Origin: an uncultured Burkholderiaceae bacterium
Lineage (GTDB): Bacteria > Pseudomonadota > Gammaproteobacteria > Burkholderiales > Burkholderiaceae_B
Assembly: GCA_937888805.1 (NCBI GenBank)
Contig: CALBEY010000135.1
Coordinates: 1 to 36,287 of the forward strand
Direction: 5' to 3'
Length of the DNA stretch: 36,287 bases
Below are positions 19,239-26,611 of this stretch, piece after piece. Each line of letters starts with the position of its first letter. The first letter of the stretch is position 1. The notes beneath the pieces are model-generated. The model was not told where the DNA came from, made no database searches, and saw only the letters and a list, made by a program, of their open reading frames with translations. The position numbers and the translations under genes were made by a program.

Positions 19239-20480
19239 ATGAAACGCTTGCAAGCCTACAAATTTCTGATTGAGCCTAACGGCCAACAGCAGCGTGCCAT
19301 GCGTTCTATTGCCGGTTCGTGCCGATACGTTTGGAATAAGGCACTAGCCCGCCAGATTGAAAACCACAAAGACGGTGGAAAATTCATCCATCATTTTGCC
19401 ATGTGCAAGTGGCTTCCTGTCTGGAAAAAAGAGCCTGATACTGTGTGGCTCAAGGACACCCCTTCACAGCTATTTCAGGTGGTGCTCAAAGACTTGGTGC
19501 GCGCATACAAAAACTTCTTTGACAAGCGCGCTGACTTCCCGAGCTTCAAAAAGAAAACAGGCAGTAGTCGCTTTTGCTTTCCACAAGGTTGCGAGCTTGA
19601 TCAAGGCAATAGCCGCATCAAGCTTCCAAAGCTTGGTTGGATTCGTTACAGAAAGAGCCGTGCCATCGAGGGCGTGATTAAAAATATCACCGTGTCATGT
19701 GTTTGCGGCAAGTGGTACGCCAGCATTCAGACCGAGCGCGAAGTCCCTCAGCCGGTGCCTGTGGCTACGACGGCCATTGGTATTGACGTGGGCATTACCC
19801 GCTTCGCTACGATGAGTGACGGCCGTTTCATCGCCCCGCTCAATAGCTTTAAGAAACATCAGCAACGGCTGGCCCGTTATCAGCGGCGCATGAGCCGCAA
19901 AGTCAAATTCAGCAACAACTGGACAAAGGAAAAAGCCAAGGTTCAAAAGACTCACACCTGTATCGCCAACGCCCGAAAAGACTTTCTGCACAAGACCACG
20001 ACAACGATCAGCCAAAACCACGCGCTCGTCTGTCTGGAGGATTTGCGGATCTTGAATATGTCAAGGTCTTCCAAGGGTAATAGCAAGCAGCACGGCACAC
20101 GGGTCAGGCAAAAGGCTGGACTGAACCGCGCCATTCTCGATCAAGGGTGGGGTGAGTTCAGGCGGCAACTGGCATACAAAATGGCTTGGAACGGCGCCAT
20201 CTTGCTGGCGGTCCCTGCGCATCACACCAGTCAGACTTGCCCCTGTTGCGGTCATATCGCCCAAGAAAACCGGGTGAAGCAGGCTGAGTTTTTGTGCGTC
20301 GATTGTGGCTATGGCGAAAACGCCGACGTGGTCGCAGCGATCAATGTTTTAGAGCGCGGACAGCGCTTGTTAGCCTGCGGAGAGGACGGCTCTGGCCGGG
20401 GTCGCAAGACCCCGACGAAACCAGCCTCTGTGAAGCAGGAACCCACCGAAGCGACTATGCAAGAGGCTTCTCATGCGTAG
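19239..20480 (+). CDS. tnpB: TnpB RNA-guided nuclease of an IS605-type element
   Basis: 413 residues, a normal TnpB length. The N-terminal helix-turn-helix/wedge region (KRLQAYKFLIEPNGQQQ) leads to a split RuvC domain: Asp in GIDVGITRFAT (~185), Glu in VCLEDLRI (~268), and Asp in YGENADVVAAINVL (~365), with a zinc finger CPCCGH...CVDCG (~332-352) between the last two. All three catalytic acids and four cysteines are present, so the enzyme looks active. TnpB proteins cut DNA next to a short transposon-specific motif using an RNA made from the gene's 3' end and right flank, which helps the element persist at its donor site. It is separated from tnpA by a shared promoter region with a triple GTGTCTACC-type repeat (19155-19197). 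Confidence 0.93.
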   Translation: MKRLQAYKFLIEPNGQQQRAMRSIAGSCRYVWNKALARQIENHKDGGKFIHHFAMCKWLPVWKKEPDTVWLKDTPSQLFQVVLKDLVRAYKNFFDKRADFPSFKKKTGSSRFCFPQGCELDQGNSRIKLPKLGWIRYRKSRAIEGVIKNITVSCVCGKWYASIQTEREVPQPVPVATTAIGIDVGITRFATMSDGRFIAPLNSFKKHQQRLARYQRRMSRKVKFSNNWTKEKAKVQKTHTCIANARKDFLHKTTTTISQNHALVCLEDLRILNMSRSSKGNSKQHGTRVRQKAGLNRAILDQGWGEFRRQLAYKMAWNGAILLAVPAHHTSQTCPCCGHIAQENRVKQAEFLCVDCGYGENADVVAAINVLERGQRLLACGEDGSGRGRKTPTKPASVKQEPTEATMQEASHA

Positions 20481-20523
20481 CGCCGTAGGAATCCTTACCC
20501 TTCAGGGCGCGGAGGATGTCAAC
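20400..20523 (+). ncRNA. Predicted omega RNA (guide RNA scaffold) of TnpB
   Basis: In IS200/IS605 elements the TnpB guide RNA comes from the 3' end of tnpB plus the right end of the element, and the sequence just outside is the guide. The right-end block (20484-20523, with TCCTTACCCTTCAGGG...GGAGGATGTCAAC) has the familiar form. The guide would start at about 20524 (AAGGCTCATC...). The 5' boundary is a guess by analogy. Confidence 0.5.
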
Positions 20524-20534
20524 AAGGCTCATCT

Positions 20535-21143
20535 TTATCCCAAGTGATGCAACGAGCGCTGGTGGAGCTTGCCCAGTCGGAACAAACGTTCGCGTTTTAA
20601 GAATGCTTCAAAGGATTCGGGCTGGCGGCGGCCACTTCGTATCAGTGACTCAATGACTTCCTTGAGATGACGGGTTAATTCATCGGGCTGTGTTGCCCAC
20701 CATTGACTGAGTAATCGATCGGGATCGATCAGGTTCAGTCCGTGTTGACGTAATTCACTGCGCCGAAAATCTTTGATGTTCCAGGTCACTACCGTGACGT
20801 CTCGCTCGGGTTCGAGCTGTTTGGCTTGAATGCCGGCCATGATGACGTGCCAGTCTTTGTGGTCGCTGTGTCTTAAGGCTGGTTCGACGGTGTCAGCGCT
20901 TAAATGGTTATTGGGCCATGTTGAACTGTTGGCCAAGGGAAAGGCTGCTTGCATATCTTGCCAAGCCTGCTCTAGGGTTTCTAATTGAATGGGCCAAATG
21001 CGGGCGGCGTTGCGTCGCCATTCAGAGCCGATGCGGTCTGACCAAACGGGCTCAAACCAGTTGTTATGGGCAAGCGTCAGCAGTAGGGGTCTTAAAACCC
21101 CTGACATCAAAACGCAGGCATCAAGAACAAGACTGGGCGGCAT
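20535..21143 (-). CDS. PIN-domain protein (putative ribonuclease)
   Basis: About 202 residues, starting at the ATG at 21143; an alternative start at 21170 adds nine residues. The PIN fold is indicated by LVLDACVLMSG (first catalytic Asp), SDRIGSEWRRN (Glu), HSDHKDWHVIMAG (Asp) and VVTWNIKDFRR (Asn/Asp). PIN proteins are Mg2+-dependent RNases and are often toxins. The gene overlaps the end of the aceE-type gene by 23 bases and is co-directional, so it is probably translated from the same mRNA. No antitoxin gene is adjacent. Its TAA is followed two bases later by an ATG that was probably the start of the hepT-like gene before the IS inserted. Target unknown. Confidence 0.82.
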   Translation of the reverse strand: MPPSLVLDACVLMSGVLRPLLLTLAHNNWFEPVWSDRIGSEWRRNAARIWPIQLETLEQAWQDMQAAFPLANSSTWPNNHLSADTVEPALRHSDHKDWHVIMAGIQAKQLEPERDVTVVTWNIKDFRRSELRQHGLNLIDPDRLLSQWWATQPDELTRHLKEVIESLIRSGRRQPESFEAFLKRERLFRLGKLHQRSLHHLG

Positions 21144-23727
21144 CGATAATGTGTTGGGCGCTGACACCAAAAAACTCTCTCAAGACAGTGCGTGTGTCAC
21201 TGCGACCAAAGCCATCGGTGCCTAGCGTGACAAACGATCGACCTTTCGGGATGTGTTGGCGGATGGCTTCTGGCACCGCTCGAACGTAGTCGCTGACAGC
21301 CACAATGGGTCCGGCGTGATCGTTTAGTAGTTGTGAAACGTAACCGCTTCGATCGCGCCCTAACTCGCTCCAGCTGGTCACGCTAAAAATACTGACATCG
21401 TGACCCTGTTCGCTTAATTGCTGTCCCGCTTTGAGGGCTTCATTTAACAATGCACCCGAACCCATTAAACACACGGGTTTTGTTTTGGCTGACTTGCCGC
21501 GCACGGGTTTGCCTGGAATTTGTTCAAAGAGGTACCCGCCTTTGAGGATCGCTGCTCTAAGGCCTGAGTCAACTGTGGGTTGAGGGTAGTTTTCATTCAT
21601 GGTGGTGATGTAGTAGAACACATCCTTTTGCTCGACCATCATCTCTTGCATGCCTTGATCGATGATGACTGCAAGTTCGCCAGCAAAGGCGGGATCGTAG
21701 GCTTTGCAGTTTGGGATGGTTGCCGCCACCAACTGGCTGGTGCCGTCCTGGTGCTGCAAGCCTTCGCCGCCCAAGGTGGTGCGTCCTGATGTGGCGCCTA
21801 TCAAAAATCCGCGGGTGCATTGATCGGCCGCGGCCCAGATTTGGTCACCGACCCGCTGAAACCCGAACATCGAGTAGTAGATGTAGAAGGGCAACATGGC
21901 CAAGCCGTGAACGCTGTAGCTTGTGCCGGCGGCAGTCCAGCTAGCGAGGGCACCCGCCTCGGAAATGCCTTCTTCTAAGATTTGGCCTTCACGCAACTCT
22001 CGGTAACTGAGAACCGATCCGATATCCTCTGGCGCATAGCGCTGGCCCAAGCTGGAGTAGATGCCGACTTGCTTGAACAAGTTTGCCATGCCGAATGTGC
22101 GGGCTTCATCGGCCACGATGGGTACGATGCGCGGCCCGAGTGTTCTGTCCTTGAGAAGATTGCCCAATAACCGAACAAAGGCCATGGTGGTACTCATTTC
22201 TTTGCTGTCGGCCTGCAGCGCAAAGGCCCCGTATTGGTCAATTGAGGGTACATTCACGACATCGCAGTGGGTGTGGCGAGCGGGTAAGTAACCACCCAAG
22301 GCCTGTCGTTTGCCATGCAGGTATTGCATCTCAGCGCTCTCGGGGGCGGGTTTGTAAAAATCCAGTGACGCCGCTTGTTCGTCTGTTATCGGTAAATTGA
22401 AATGATTCCTGAAGGCAATGAGGTCGTCTCGATTAAGTTTCTTTTGGCTATGGGTGGTCATTTTGCCTTGGCCGGCTGCACCCATGCCATAGCCTTTTTT
22501 GGTTTGAGCCAAGATCACCGTCGGTTGACCAACGTGGCGCTCGGCCATCGTGAAAGCCGCATGAATTTTGACCAAGTCGTGACCACCGCGCTTTAATCGG
22601 TCGATTTGCTCATCGCTCATGCCTTGGGCGAGTTTGATTAGGGCCTCATTTTGCCCAAAAAAATGTTGCCGGTTATAAGCCCCGTCTTTGGCGGCAAAAG
22701 TCTGCATTTGGCCATCAACAGTGTTGGCAAATGCTTTGATTAAGGCCCCTTCGCTGTCTCGTGCAAACAGGCCATCCCAGTCACTGCCCCAAACCAATTT
22801 GATAACGTTCCAACCAGCGCCTTTGAACAGGCGCTCTAATTCATCAATGATGCGCCCGTTGCCACGAACCGGACCGTCGAGACGTTGCAGGTTGCAATTC
22901 ACAACCCACACCAAATTATCCAAGCCTTCGCGCGCGGCCAGCGTCAAGGCGCTCATGGATTCGGGCTCGTCCATTTCGCCATCACCGAACATGCCCCAAA
23001 CCTTACGCTCGCTGCAGTCCAGCAGATTTCGGTGGGTGAGATAGCGCATGAAGCGGGCGTGATAGATCGAACTGATCGGACCGATGCCCATTGAGCCTGT
23101 TGGAAACTGCCAGAACTCAGGCATGAGCATGGGGTGAGGGTAACTTGATAGTCCTTGGATACCGTGCTTAGTCGCGGTCAGTTCTTGGCGAAAGTGGGTT
23201 AAGTCTTCTTCTGTCAGGCGGCCCTCAAGAAAGGCTCGGGCGTAAACCCCAGGCGCGCTGTGAGGCTGTAAAAACACCAAGTCGCCACGGTGTTGGCCAG
23301 GCTCAATGCCTTGGCGGGCGTGAAAAAAATGGTTAAAGCCCGTTTCAAACAAATCGGCGCCGCTGGCGTAGCTGGCGATGTGGCCACCCAACTCACCATA
23401 GGCTTGATTGGCTCGGACCACCATCGCTAAGGCATTCCAGCGCATGATGGCGCAAAGCCGCTCCTCAACGGCCAAATCACCGGTAAAAGGCGGTTGCTCA
23501 TTGATTCCGATGCTGTTGATATAGGGCGTGCAAAGCGGTGGTTGCCAGTCAAGTCTTATCGATTGAGCCAGTTGGGCCAGTTCGCCTAGCAAGTAGCGGG
23601 CCCGTTGGGGGCCGTTTTGAGTGAGGGTTGCCAATAAGGCATCGCGCCACTCTTGTGTTTCGAGAGGGTCAGCATCGTTATCATTTAACAACCACTGGTT
23701 CAAGCGGGGATCAATCGGAGCGTTCAT
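21121..23727 (-). CDS. aceE: AceE-type pyruvate (2-oxoacid) dehydrogenase E1 component, homodimeric form
   Basis: 868 residues, close to E. coli AceE except that the C-terminus ends ~30 residues early (after GVSAQHIIDAAQ). The thiamine-diphosphate site is clear: GDGEMDEPES ... NCNLQRLDGPVRGNG (~250-300). Conserved blocks SSYPHPMLMPEFWQFPTGSMGIGPI and GTDGFGRSDTR are present. E1 normally works with AceF and Lpd; neither gene is here. A lone AceE homologue beside a divergent Lrp-family gene recalls Pseudomonas mdeB/mdeR, in which the E1 acts on 2-oxobutyrate from methionine; no methionine gamma-lyase gene is in the window, so this is only an analogy. It overlaps the downstream PIN gene. Confidence 0.9.
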   Translation of the reverse strand: MNAPIDPRLNQWLLNDNDADPLETQEWRDALLATLTQNGPQRARYLLGELAQLAQSIRLDWQPPLCTPYINSIGINEQPPFTGDLAVEERLCAIMRWNALAMVVRANQAYGELGGHIASYASGADLFETGFNHFFHARQGIEPGQHRGDLVFLQPHSAPGVYARAFLEGRLTEEDLTHFRQELTATKHGIQGLSSYPHPMLMPEFWQFPTGSMGIGPISSIYHARFMRYLTHRNLLDCSERKVWGMFGDGEMDEPESMSALTLAAREGLDNLVWVVNCNLQRLDGPVRGNGRIIDELERLFKGAGWNVIKLVWGSDWDGLFARDSEGALIKAFANTVDGQMQTFAAKDGAYNRQHFFGQNEALIKLAQGMSDEQIDRLKRGGHDLVKIHAAFTMAERHVGQPTVILAQTKKGYGMGAAGQGKMTTHSQKKLNRDDLIAFRNHFNLPITDEQAASLDFYKPAPESAEMQYLHGKRQALGGYLPARHTHCDVVNVPSIDQYGAFALQADSKEMSTTMAFVRLLGNLLKDRTLGPRIVPIVADEARTFGMANLFKQVGIYSSLGQRYAPEDIGSVLSYRELREGQILEEGISEAGALASWTAAGTSYSVHGLAMLPFYIYYSMFGFQRVGDQIWAAADQCTRGFLIGATSGRTTLGGEGLQHQDGTSQLVAATIPNCKAYDPAFAGELAVIIDQGMQEMMVEQKDVFYYITTMNENYPQPTVDSGLRAAILKGGYLFEQIPGKPVRGKSAKTKPVCLMGSGALLNEALKAGQQLSEQGHDVSIFSVTSWSELGRDRSGYVSQLLNDHAGPIVAVSDYVRAVPEAIRQHIPKGRSFVTLGTDGFGRSDTRTVLREFFGVSAQHIIDAAQSCS

Positions 23728-23859
23728 GACAGGCGCCTAAGATGCGTGATGGATGAATGTCAGTCTATTCAAAAACTGTCAGAATTAAATATCAAATAAT
23801 CCTACTGAATTGATTAAATCAGCATAAAATTTTGTTTTTATATTTTTTTAAAGCACAAT
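23728..23859. promoter_or_regulatory. Divergent promoter region between aceE and the Lrp-family gene
   Basis: An AT-rich 132-base gap between divergent starts. It contains the dyad CTGAATTGATTAAATCAG (23805-23822), with CTGA/TCAG outer arms and an AT core, the kind of site Lrp/AsnC regulators bind. The natural reading is that the Lrp-family protein controls both itself and aceE. Confidence 0.5.
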
Positions 23860-24333
23860 ATGAATCTAGATGCGATTGATTTGAAGATTTTGCAAGAACT
23901 GCAAAATGACGGCAGTTTGTCGAATGTTGAGTTGGCCAAGCGGGTTCACTTGAGTCCGTCACCGTGCTTGAACCGAGTCAGGGCTTTACAAGCCGATGGC
24001 GTCATCAACCGTTACGTTGCGCTAGCCAGTCCTGCCGCGCTTGGGCTGGATTTGAACGTGTTTATTAGCATCAGTTTGAAGTCACAGAACAAAGAGGCGC
24101 TTGCGGCGTTTGAGCAGCGCATCAGTGAACACGATGAGGTCATGGAGTGTTACCTGATGACTGGTGACAGTGACTACCTTATTCGGGTGGCCGTGGCCAA
24201 CATTGGAGCGCTCGAGCATTTCATTTTAGAGCAGCTGACCCCAATTCCCGGTATCGAGAAAATTCGCTCGGCTTTTGCGTTAAAGCAGGTTCGCTATAAA
24301 ACGGCACTGCCGTTGCCGCCACCCCAAAAGTAA
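23860..24333 (+). CDS. Lrp/AsnC-family transcriptional regulator
   Basis: 157 residues. The N-terminal helix-turn-helix ([43 protein letters not shown], about residues 6-48) is followed by an AsnC-type ligand-binding ACT-like domain (FISISLKSQ... [19 protein letters not shown]). This is the standard feast/famine architecture, which binds DNA as octamers and senses amino acids. It is divergent from the aceE-type gene, which is probably its main target. No separate effector is predictable. Confidence 0.93.
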   Translation: MNLDAIDLKILQELQNDGSLSNVELAKRVHLSPSPCLNRVRALQADGVINRYVALASPAALGLDLNVFISISLKSQNKEALAAFEQRISEHDEVMECYLMTGDSDYLIRVAVANIGALEHFILEQLTPIPGIEKIRSAFALKQVRYKTALPLPPPQK

Positions 24334-24396
24334 GACCTTGGTGGCGCAGCAGTGCCGGTGGGTTTGGTGGGGTAGGTCAGTGGGGTGGTTTTTTTC

Positions 24397-25008
24397 TTAA
24401 GAAGGGCGAATCATCTCAAAGACTTCGGTAACTTCGATGTAGTCACCTTTATAGCCGCATCGGGCTAGCGCGCGTGCGGCTGTGATGTCAAACAGCCCGT
24501 CTTTGATGAACCGTTCGTTGATGTGTATGCCCACCACTTCGCCAATGGTGACCCAGGATTGAACGGCTTGGCCTTTGTGATCTTTCAATGGCAACACTTG
24601 GCAGAGTTTGCATTCCATAGAGGCAATGGCGTCGGCCACCCGCGGTGGTTTGACCAATCGCGATGGGGCAGGGTCAAGGCCTGCTAGGGTGAATTCACTA
24701 ACGCCGTTGGGCACTGAGGCAGCGGTTTCGTTCATTTGTTGGGCTTGATGCTTACCCACAAAATTCACCACAAATTCGCCGGTCAGCTCGATGTTGTTGA
24801 CGCTGTCTTTACGCAGGGTGTTGGTGCTGAACATCACCATGGGAGGGTCGTCCGTTAGCCCATTGAAAAAACTATAGGGCGCTAGGTTGAGCTCACCTTT
24901 TTCGTTGCAGCTTGAGATCCAGCCGATGGGGCGTGGTGCCACGATCGCCTTAAACGGGTTGTGTGCCAAACGGTGGCCTTGGCTGGGTTCGTAGAAATGG
25001 TCACTCAT
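24397..25008 (-). CDS. Flavin reductase-like FMN-binding split-barrel protein
   Basis: 203 residues. The N-terminal flavin_reductase domain shows NPFKAIVAPRPIGWISSCNEKGELNLAPYSFFNGLTDDPPMV (~18-60) and KDSVNNIELTGEFVVNFVG. This group (flavoredoxin/DIM6-NTAB type) binds FMN and often reduces flavins or ferric chelates; the substrate is not predictable. Length is normal. The first ~15 codons and the upstream region are present again at 26280-26395 as a separate, coding-dead copy (see repeats). Confidence 0.88.
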   Translation of the reverse strand: MSDHFYEPSQGHRLAHNPFKAIVAPRPIGWISSCNEKGELNLAPYSFFNGLTDDPPMVMFSTNTLRKDSVNNIELTGEFVVNFVGKHQAQQMNETAASVPNGVSEFTLAGLDPAPSRLVKPPRVADAIASMECKLCQVLPLKDHKGQAVQSWVTIGEVVGIHINERFIKDGLFDITAARALARCGYKGDYIEVTEVFEMIRPS

Positions 25009-25078
25009 TGCACACTATCCCTTGTCTTTATCATTCGTTTGAAACGATTCTTGGGTTTGTTTGGGTTTTAAAACCTTG
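24967..25078. repeat. Direct repeat, copy A (5' end of flavin-reductase-like gene and its upstream region)
   Basis: The 112 bases here match 26280-26395. The first 41 bases are identical and the rest is diverged but alignable (ending TTTTAAA-CCTTG in both). Copy A includes the start of the flavin-reductase-like gene on the minus strand; the two copies bracket the HigBA-like locus. Confidence 0.85.
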
Positions 25079-25549
25079 CAACCCAAAACGGGGCCGCATT
25101 AGGCTTATCTTAACCGTTGGGTTGGGTGCCGTGGTCCTAGGGGCCATATAGATCAATTGCCTCTTAGATTTCACGCCGGTGTCAGCAGGGCGCAACTGGG
25201 ACAATATGGAACATCAAGTCAAACGGACCGCAGACCATGCGCGATCAAATCCGACGCAAATAATCCCAGTCATTGGCAACATTGCTATGTCAGTGGCGAA
25301 GAATGCCCTGTCCCACTGCCTTCATTTATATGTTGTGGCATTCTCTCAATTCCAAAGGTGTAGATCGTGTGAGTGCTAACAAGCTGAATCTAAGTAGAGA
25401 TCGGATGAGCGAATTGTTGACACGGCGCACACGTTATCGACATGGTTAAGGAGCCGGGTTTCAGCGCGGCCCTTTTACGCTTTACGACTGATTAGCAAGG
25501 CGACGTGTCTGACGCAAGTTTCAAGGCCGAAGCGCCAGGGAATAATTGA
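25079..25549. other. Gene-free stretch before the HigBA-like locus
   Basis: No supported gene is visible. A 44-base block at 25168-25211 recurs at 29541-29584, upstream of the second HigB-type locus, with 38 of 44 bases identical. The rest shows no recognisable coding or RNA signal. Confidence 0.5.
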
Positions 25550-25577
25550 CTGTTAAACGGATAACAGATAATATAAT
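25550..25577 (+). promoter_or_regulatory. Promoter and operator of the HigBA-like locus
   Basis: The inverted repeat CTGTTA (25550-25555) / TAACAG (25562-25567) is followed by TATAAT (25572-25577), three bases before the ATG of the toxin gene. A TTGACT lies at 25546-25551. The spacing to TATAAT is long (20), so GATAAT at 25567 may serve instead. An antitoxin bound at the dyad would block the promoter, as expected for autoregulated TA loci. Confidence 0.55.
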
Positions 25578-25579
25578 TT

Positions 25580-25849
25580 ATGGCAATTCAATCATTTGCA
25601 TGTGCTGACACGCAAGCACTCTTTACAACTGGACGTTGTCCGCGTTTTGCTAACATCAAAAAAGTGGCTGAACGAAAGTTGGCTCAACTAGACGCAGCAC
25701 CGACCTTGATGTTTATGAAAGCGCCACCGGGTAACGACCTAAAAGAGTATGCGGGTTCGTGGCATGTCAGGATCAATGATCAGTGGCGCTTAACTTTTAA
25801 GTGGGGGCCTAGTGGCCCTTTTGATGTCCTGATTGAAGACCCACATTGA
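25580..25849 (+). CDS. higB: HigB-type (RelE superfamily) toxin
   Basis: 89 residues matching the 'plasmid maintenance killer' HigB group: IQSFACADTQALFTTGRCPRFANI, AERKLAQLDAA, PPGNDLKEYAG and a C-terminal WHVRINDQWRLTFKW...VLIEDPH. These toxins are ribosome-dependent mRNA interferases. Length is normal and no internal stop is present. The toxin-before-antitoxin order and the RelE-fold/XRE pairing are typical of higBA. It appears intact. The transcript would be almost leaderless given the TATAAT position. Confidence 0.9.
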   Translation: MAIQSFACADTQALFTTGRCPRFANIKKVAERKLAQLDAAPTLMFMKAPPGNDLKEYAGSWHVRINDQWRLTFKWGPSGPFDVLIEDPH

Positions 25850-25872
25850 AACTTATTGGAGATTGCAGCCTG

Positions 25873-26181
25873 ATGTTTAAAAATGGAATGCGACCCGTCC
25901 ACCCCGGCGAAGTTCTACTTGAGGACTACATCAAGCCCATGGGTTTCAGTGTTCGTGCTTTGTCGATTGCTTTGCATGTTCCTTATTCGCGCTTGCGTGA
26001 AATTGTGGATGGCAAGCGAGGCGTTTCGGCAGATACAGCACTTCGGCTTGAGCGCTACTTCGGTAGCGACGCCCAAGGTTGGCTTGCCCTGCAAGCGGCA
26101 TATGACCTGCGGATCGCAGAGCAACAAAACGCAAAAGTCATTGCTCGACAAATCTCTCCATGGGTCGCAGCGACTGCCTAA
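25873..26181 (+). CDS. higA: HigA-type XRE antitoxin
   Basis: About 102 residues. It shows the HigA core RPVHPGEVLLEDYIKPMGFSVRALSIALHVPYSRLREIVDGKRGVSADTALRLERYFG, a helix-turn-helix that binds the operator and neutralises HigB. The start is the ATG at 25873, with GGAG upstream; the same frame is open back to a TTG at 25846 that overlaps the toxin stop. Full length for the family. It pairs with the HigB gene 23 bases upstream. Confidence 0.92.
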   Translation: MFKNGMRPVHPGEVLLEDYIKPMGFSVRALSIALHVPYSRLREIVDGKRGVSADTALRLERYFGSDAQGWLALQAAYDLRIAEQQNAKVIARQISPWVAATA

Positions 26182-26611
26182 AAAAAAAGATAGTCGCAAG
26201 GTGATCGATTTGGTGTAAATGGCTTGGTTTTCGGCTTAGTTTTTGTTGGGCGCACAAGATGGCTTTCGTCGCGTAGGGTCAAACGGTGGCCTTGGCTGGG
26301 TTCGTAGAAATGGTCACTCACTGCGCACTTTCTCTTTGCTTTATCAATCACTTGAAACGATTCGTGGGCTGGTTTGGTGGGGTTTTAAAGCCTTGTGGTT
26401 TGTAAAGTTGTGGAACACGCTCCACTTTTGAGAGGGTGCTTTGACCGCAGAAATAAACGGATGAATAGCCACTAAAATGGGTTCTTATTTAATTTAAGAG
26501 TCACCAAACTGAATCGGTTAATGATGCGCGGTTGCTGCAAAAGTGAGCGCTTGTGTTTTTTTGATGGCGACAAAGAGAAGCTTTTTTGACTGTTAGGCTG
26601 ACAGCGGTAAC
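26182..26611. other. Gene-free stretch carrying repeat copy B
   Basis: It contains 26280-26395, the second copy of the flavin-reductase-gene 5' region, in the same orientation as copy A. Here the reading frame of that gene is not continued, so this is a dead duplicate. Downstream bases must hold the promoter of the JmjC gene; GTTAGGCTGACAG before 26600 is unremarkable. No other gene seen. Confidence 0.6.

Larger units (their letters stand above)
18705..20523 (+). mobile_element. IS200/IS605-family element with divergent tnpA and tnpB
   Basis: A broken tnpA on the minus strand and an intact tnpB on the plus strand, divergently arranged as in IS605. Both ends carry hairpins opening with TCCT and closing with AGGA: left 18719-18740 (TCCTCTCC/GGGGAGGA), right 20492-20516. 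The left flank ends TTAAC (18700-18704), and the right end reads GGAGGATG-TCAAC (20519-20523), analogous to the paired target and right-end sites of this family, which inserts without duplicating the target. The boundaries are inferred from these motifs to within a few bases. The empty site would read GGTTAAC joined to AAGGCTCATC. Confidence 0.75.

Noticed and set aside
26580..26611. GTTAGGC before the JmjC gene as an integron attC half-site
   Set aside because: No matching RYYYAAC partner or cassette structure was found around it or near the TA loci.
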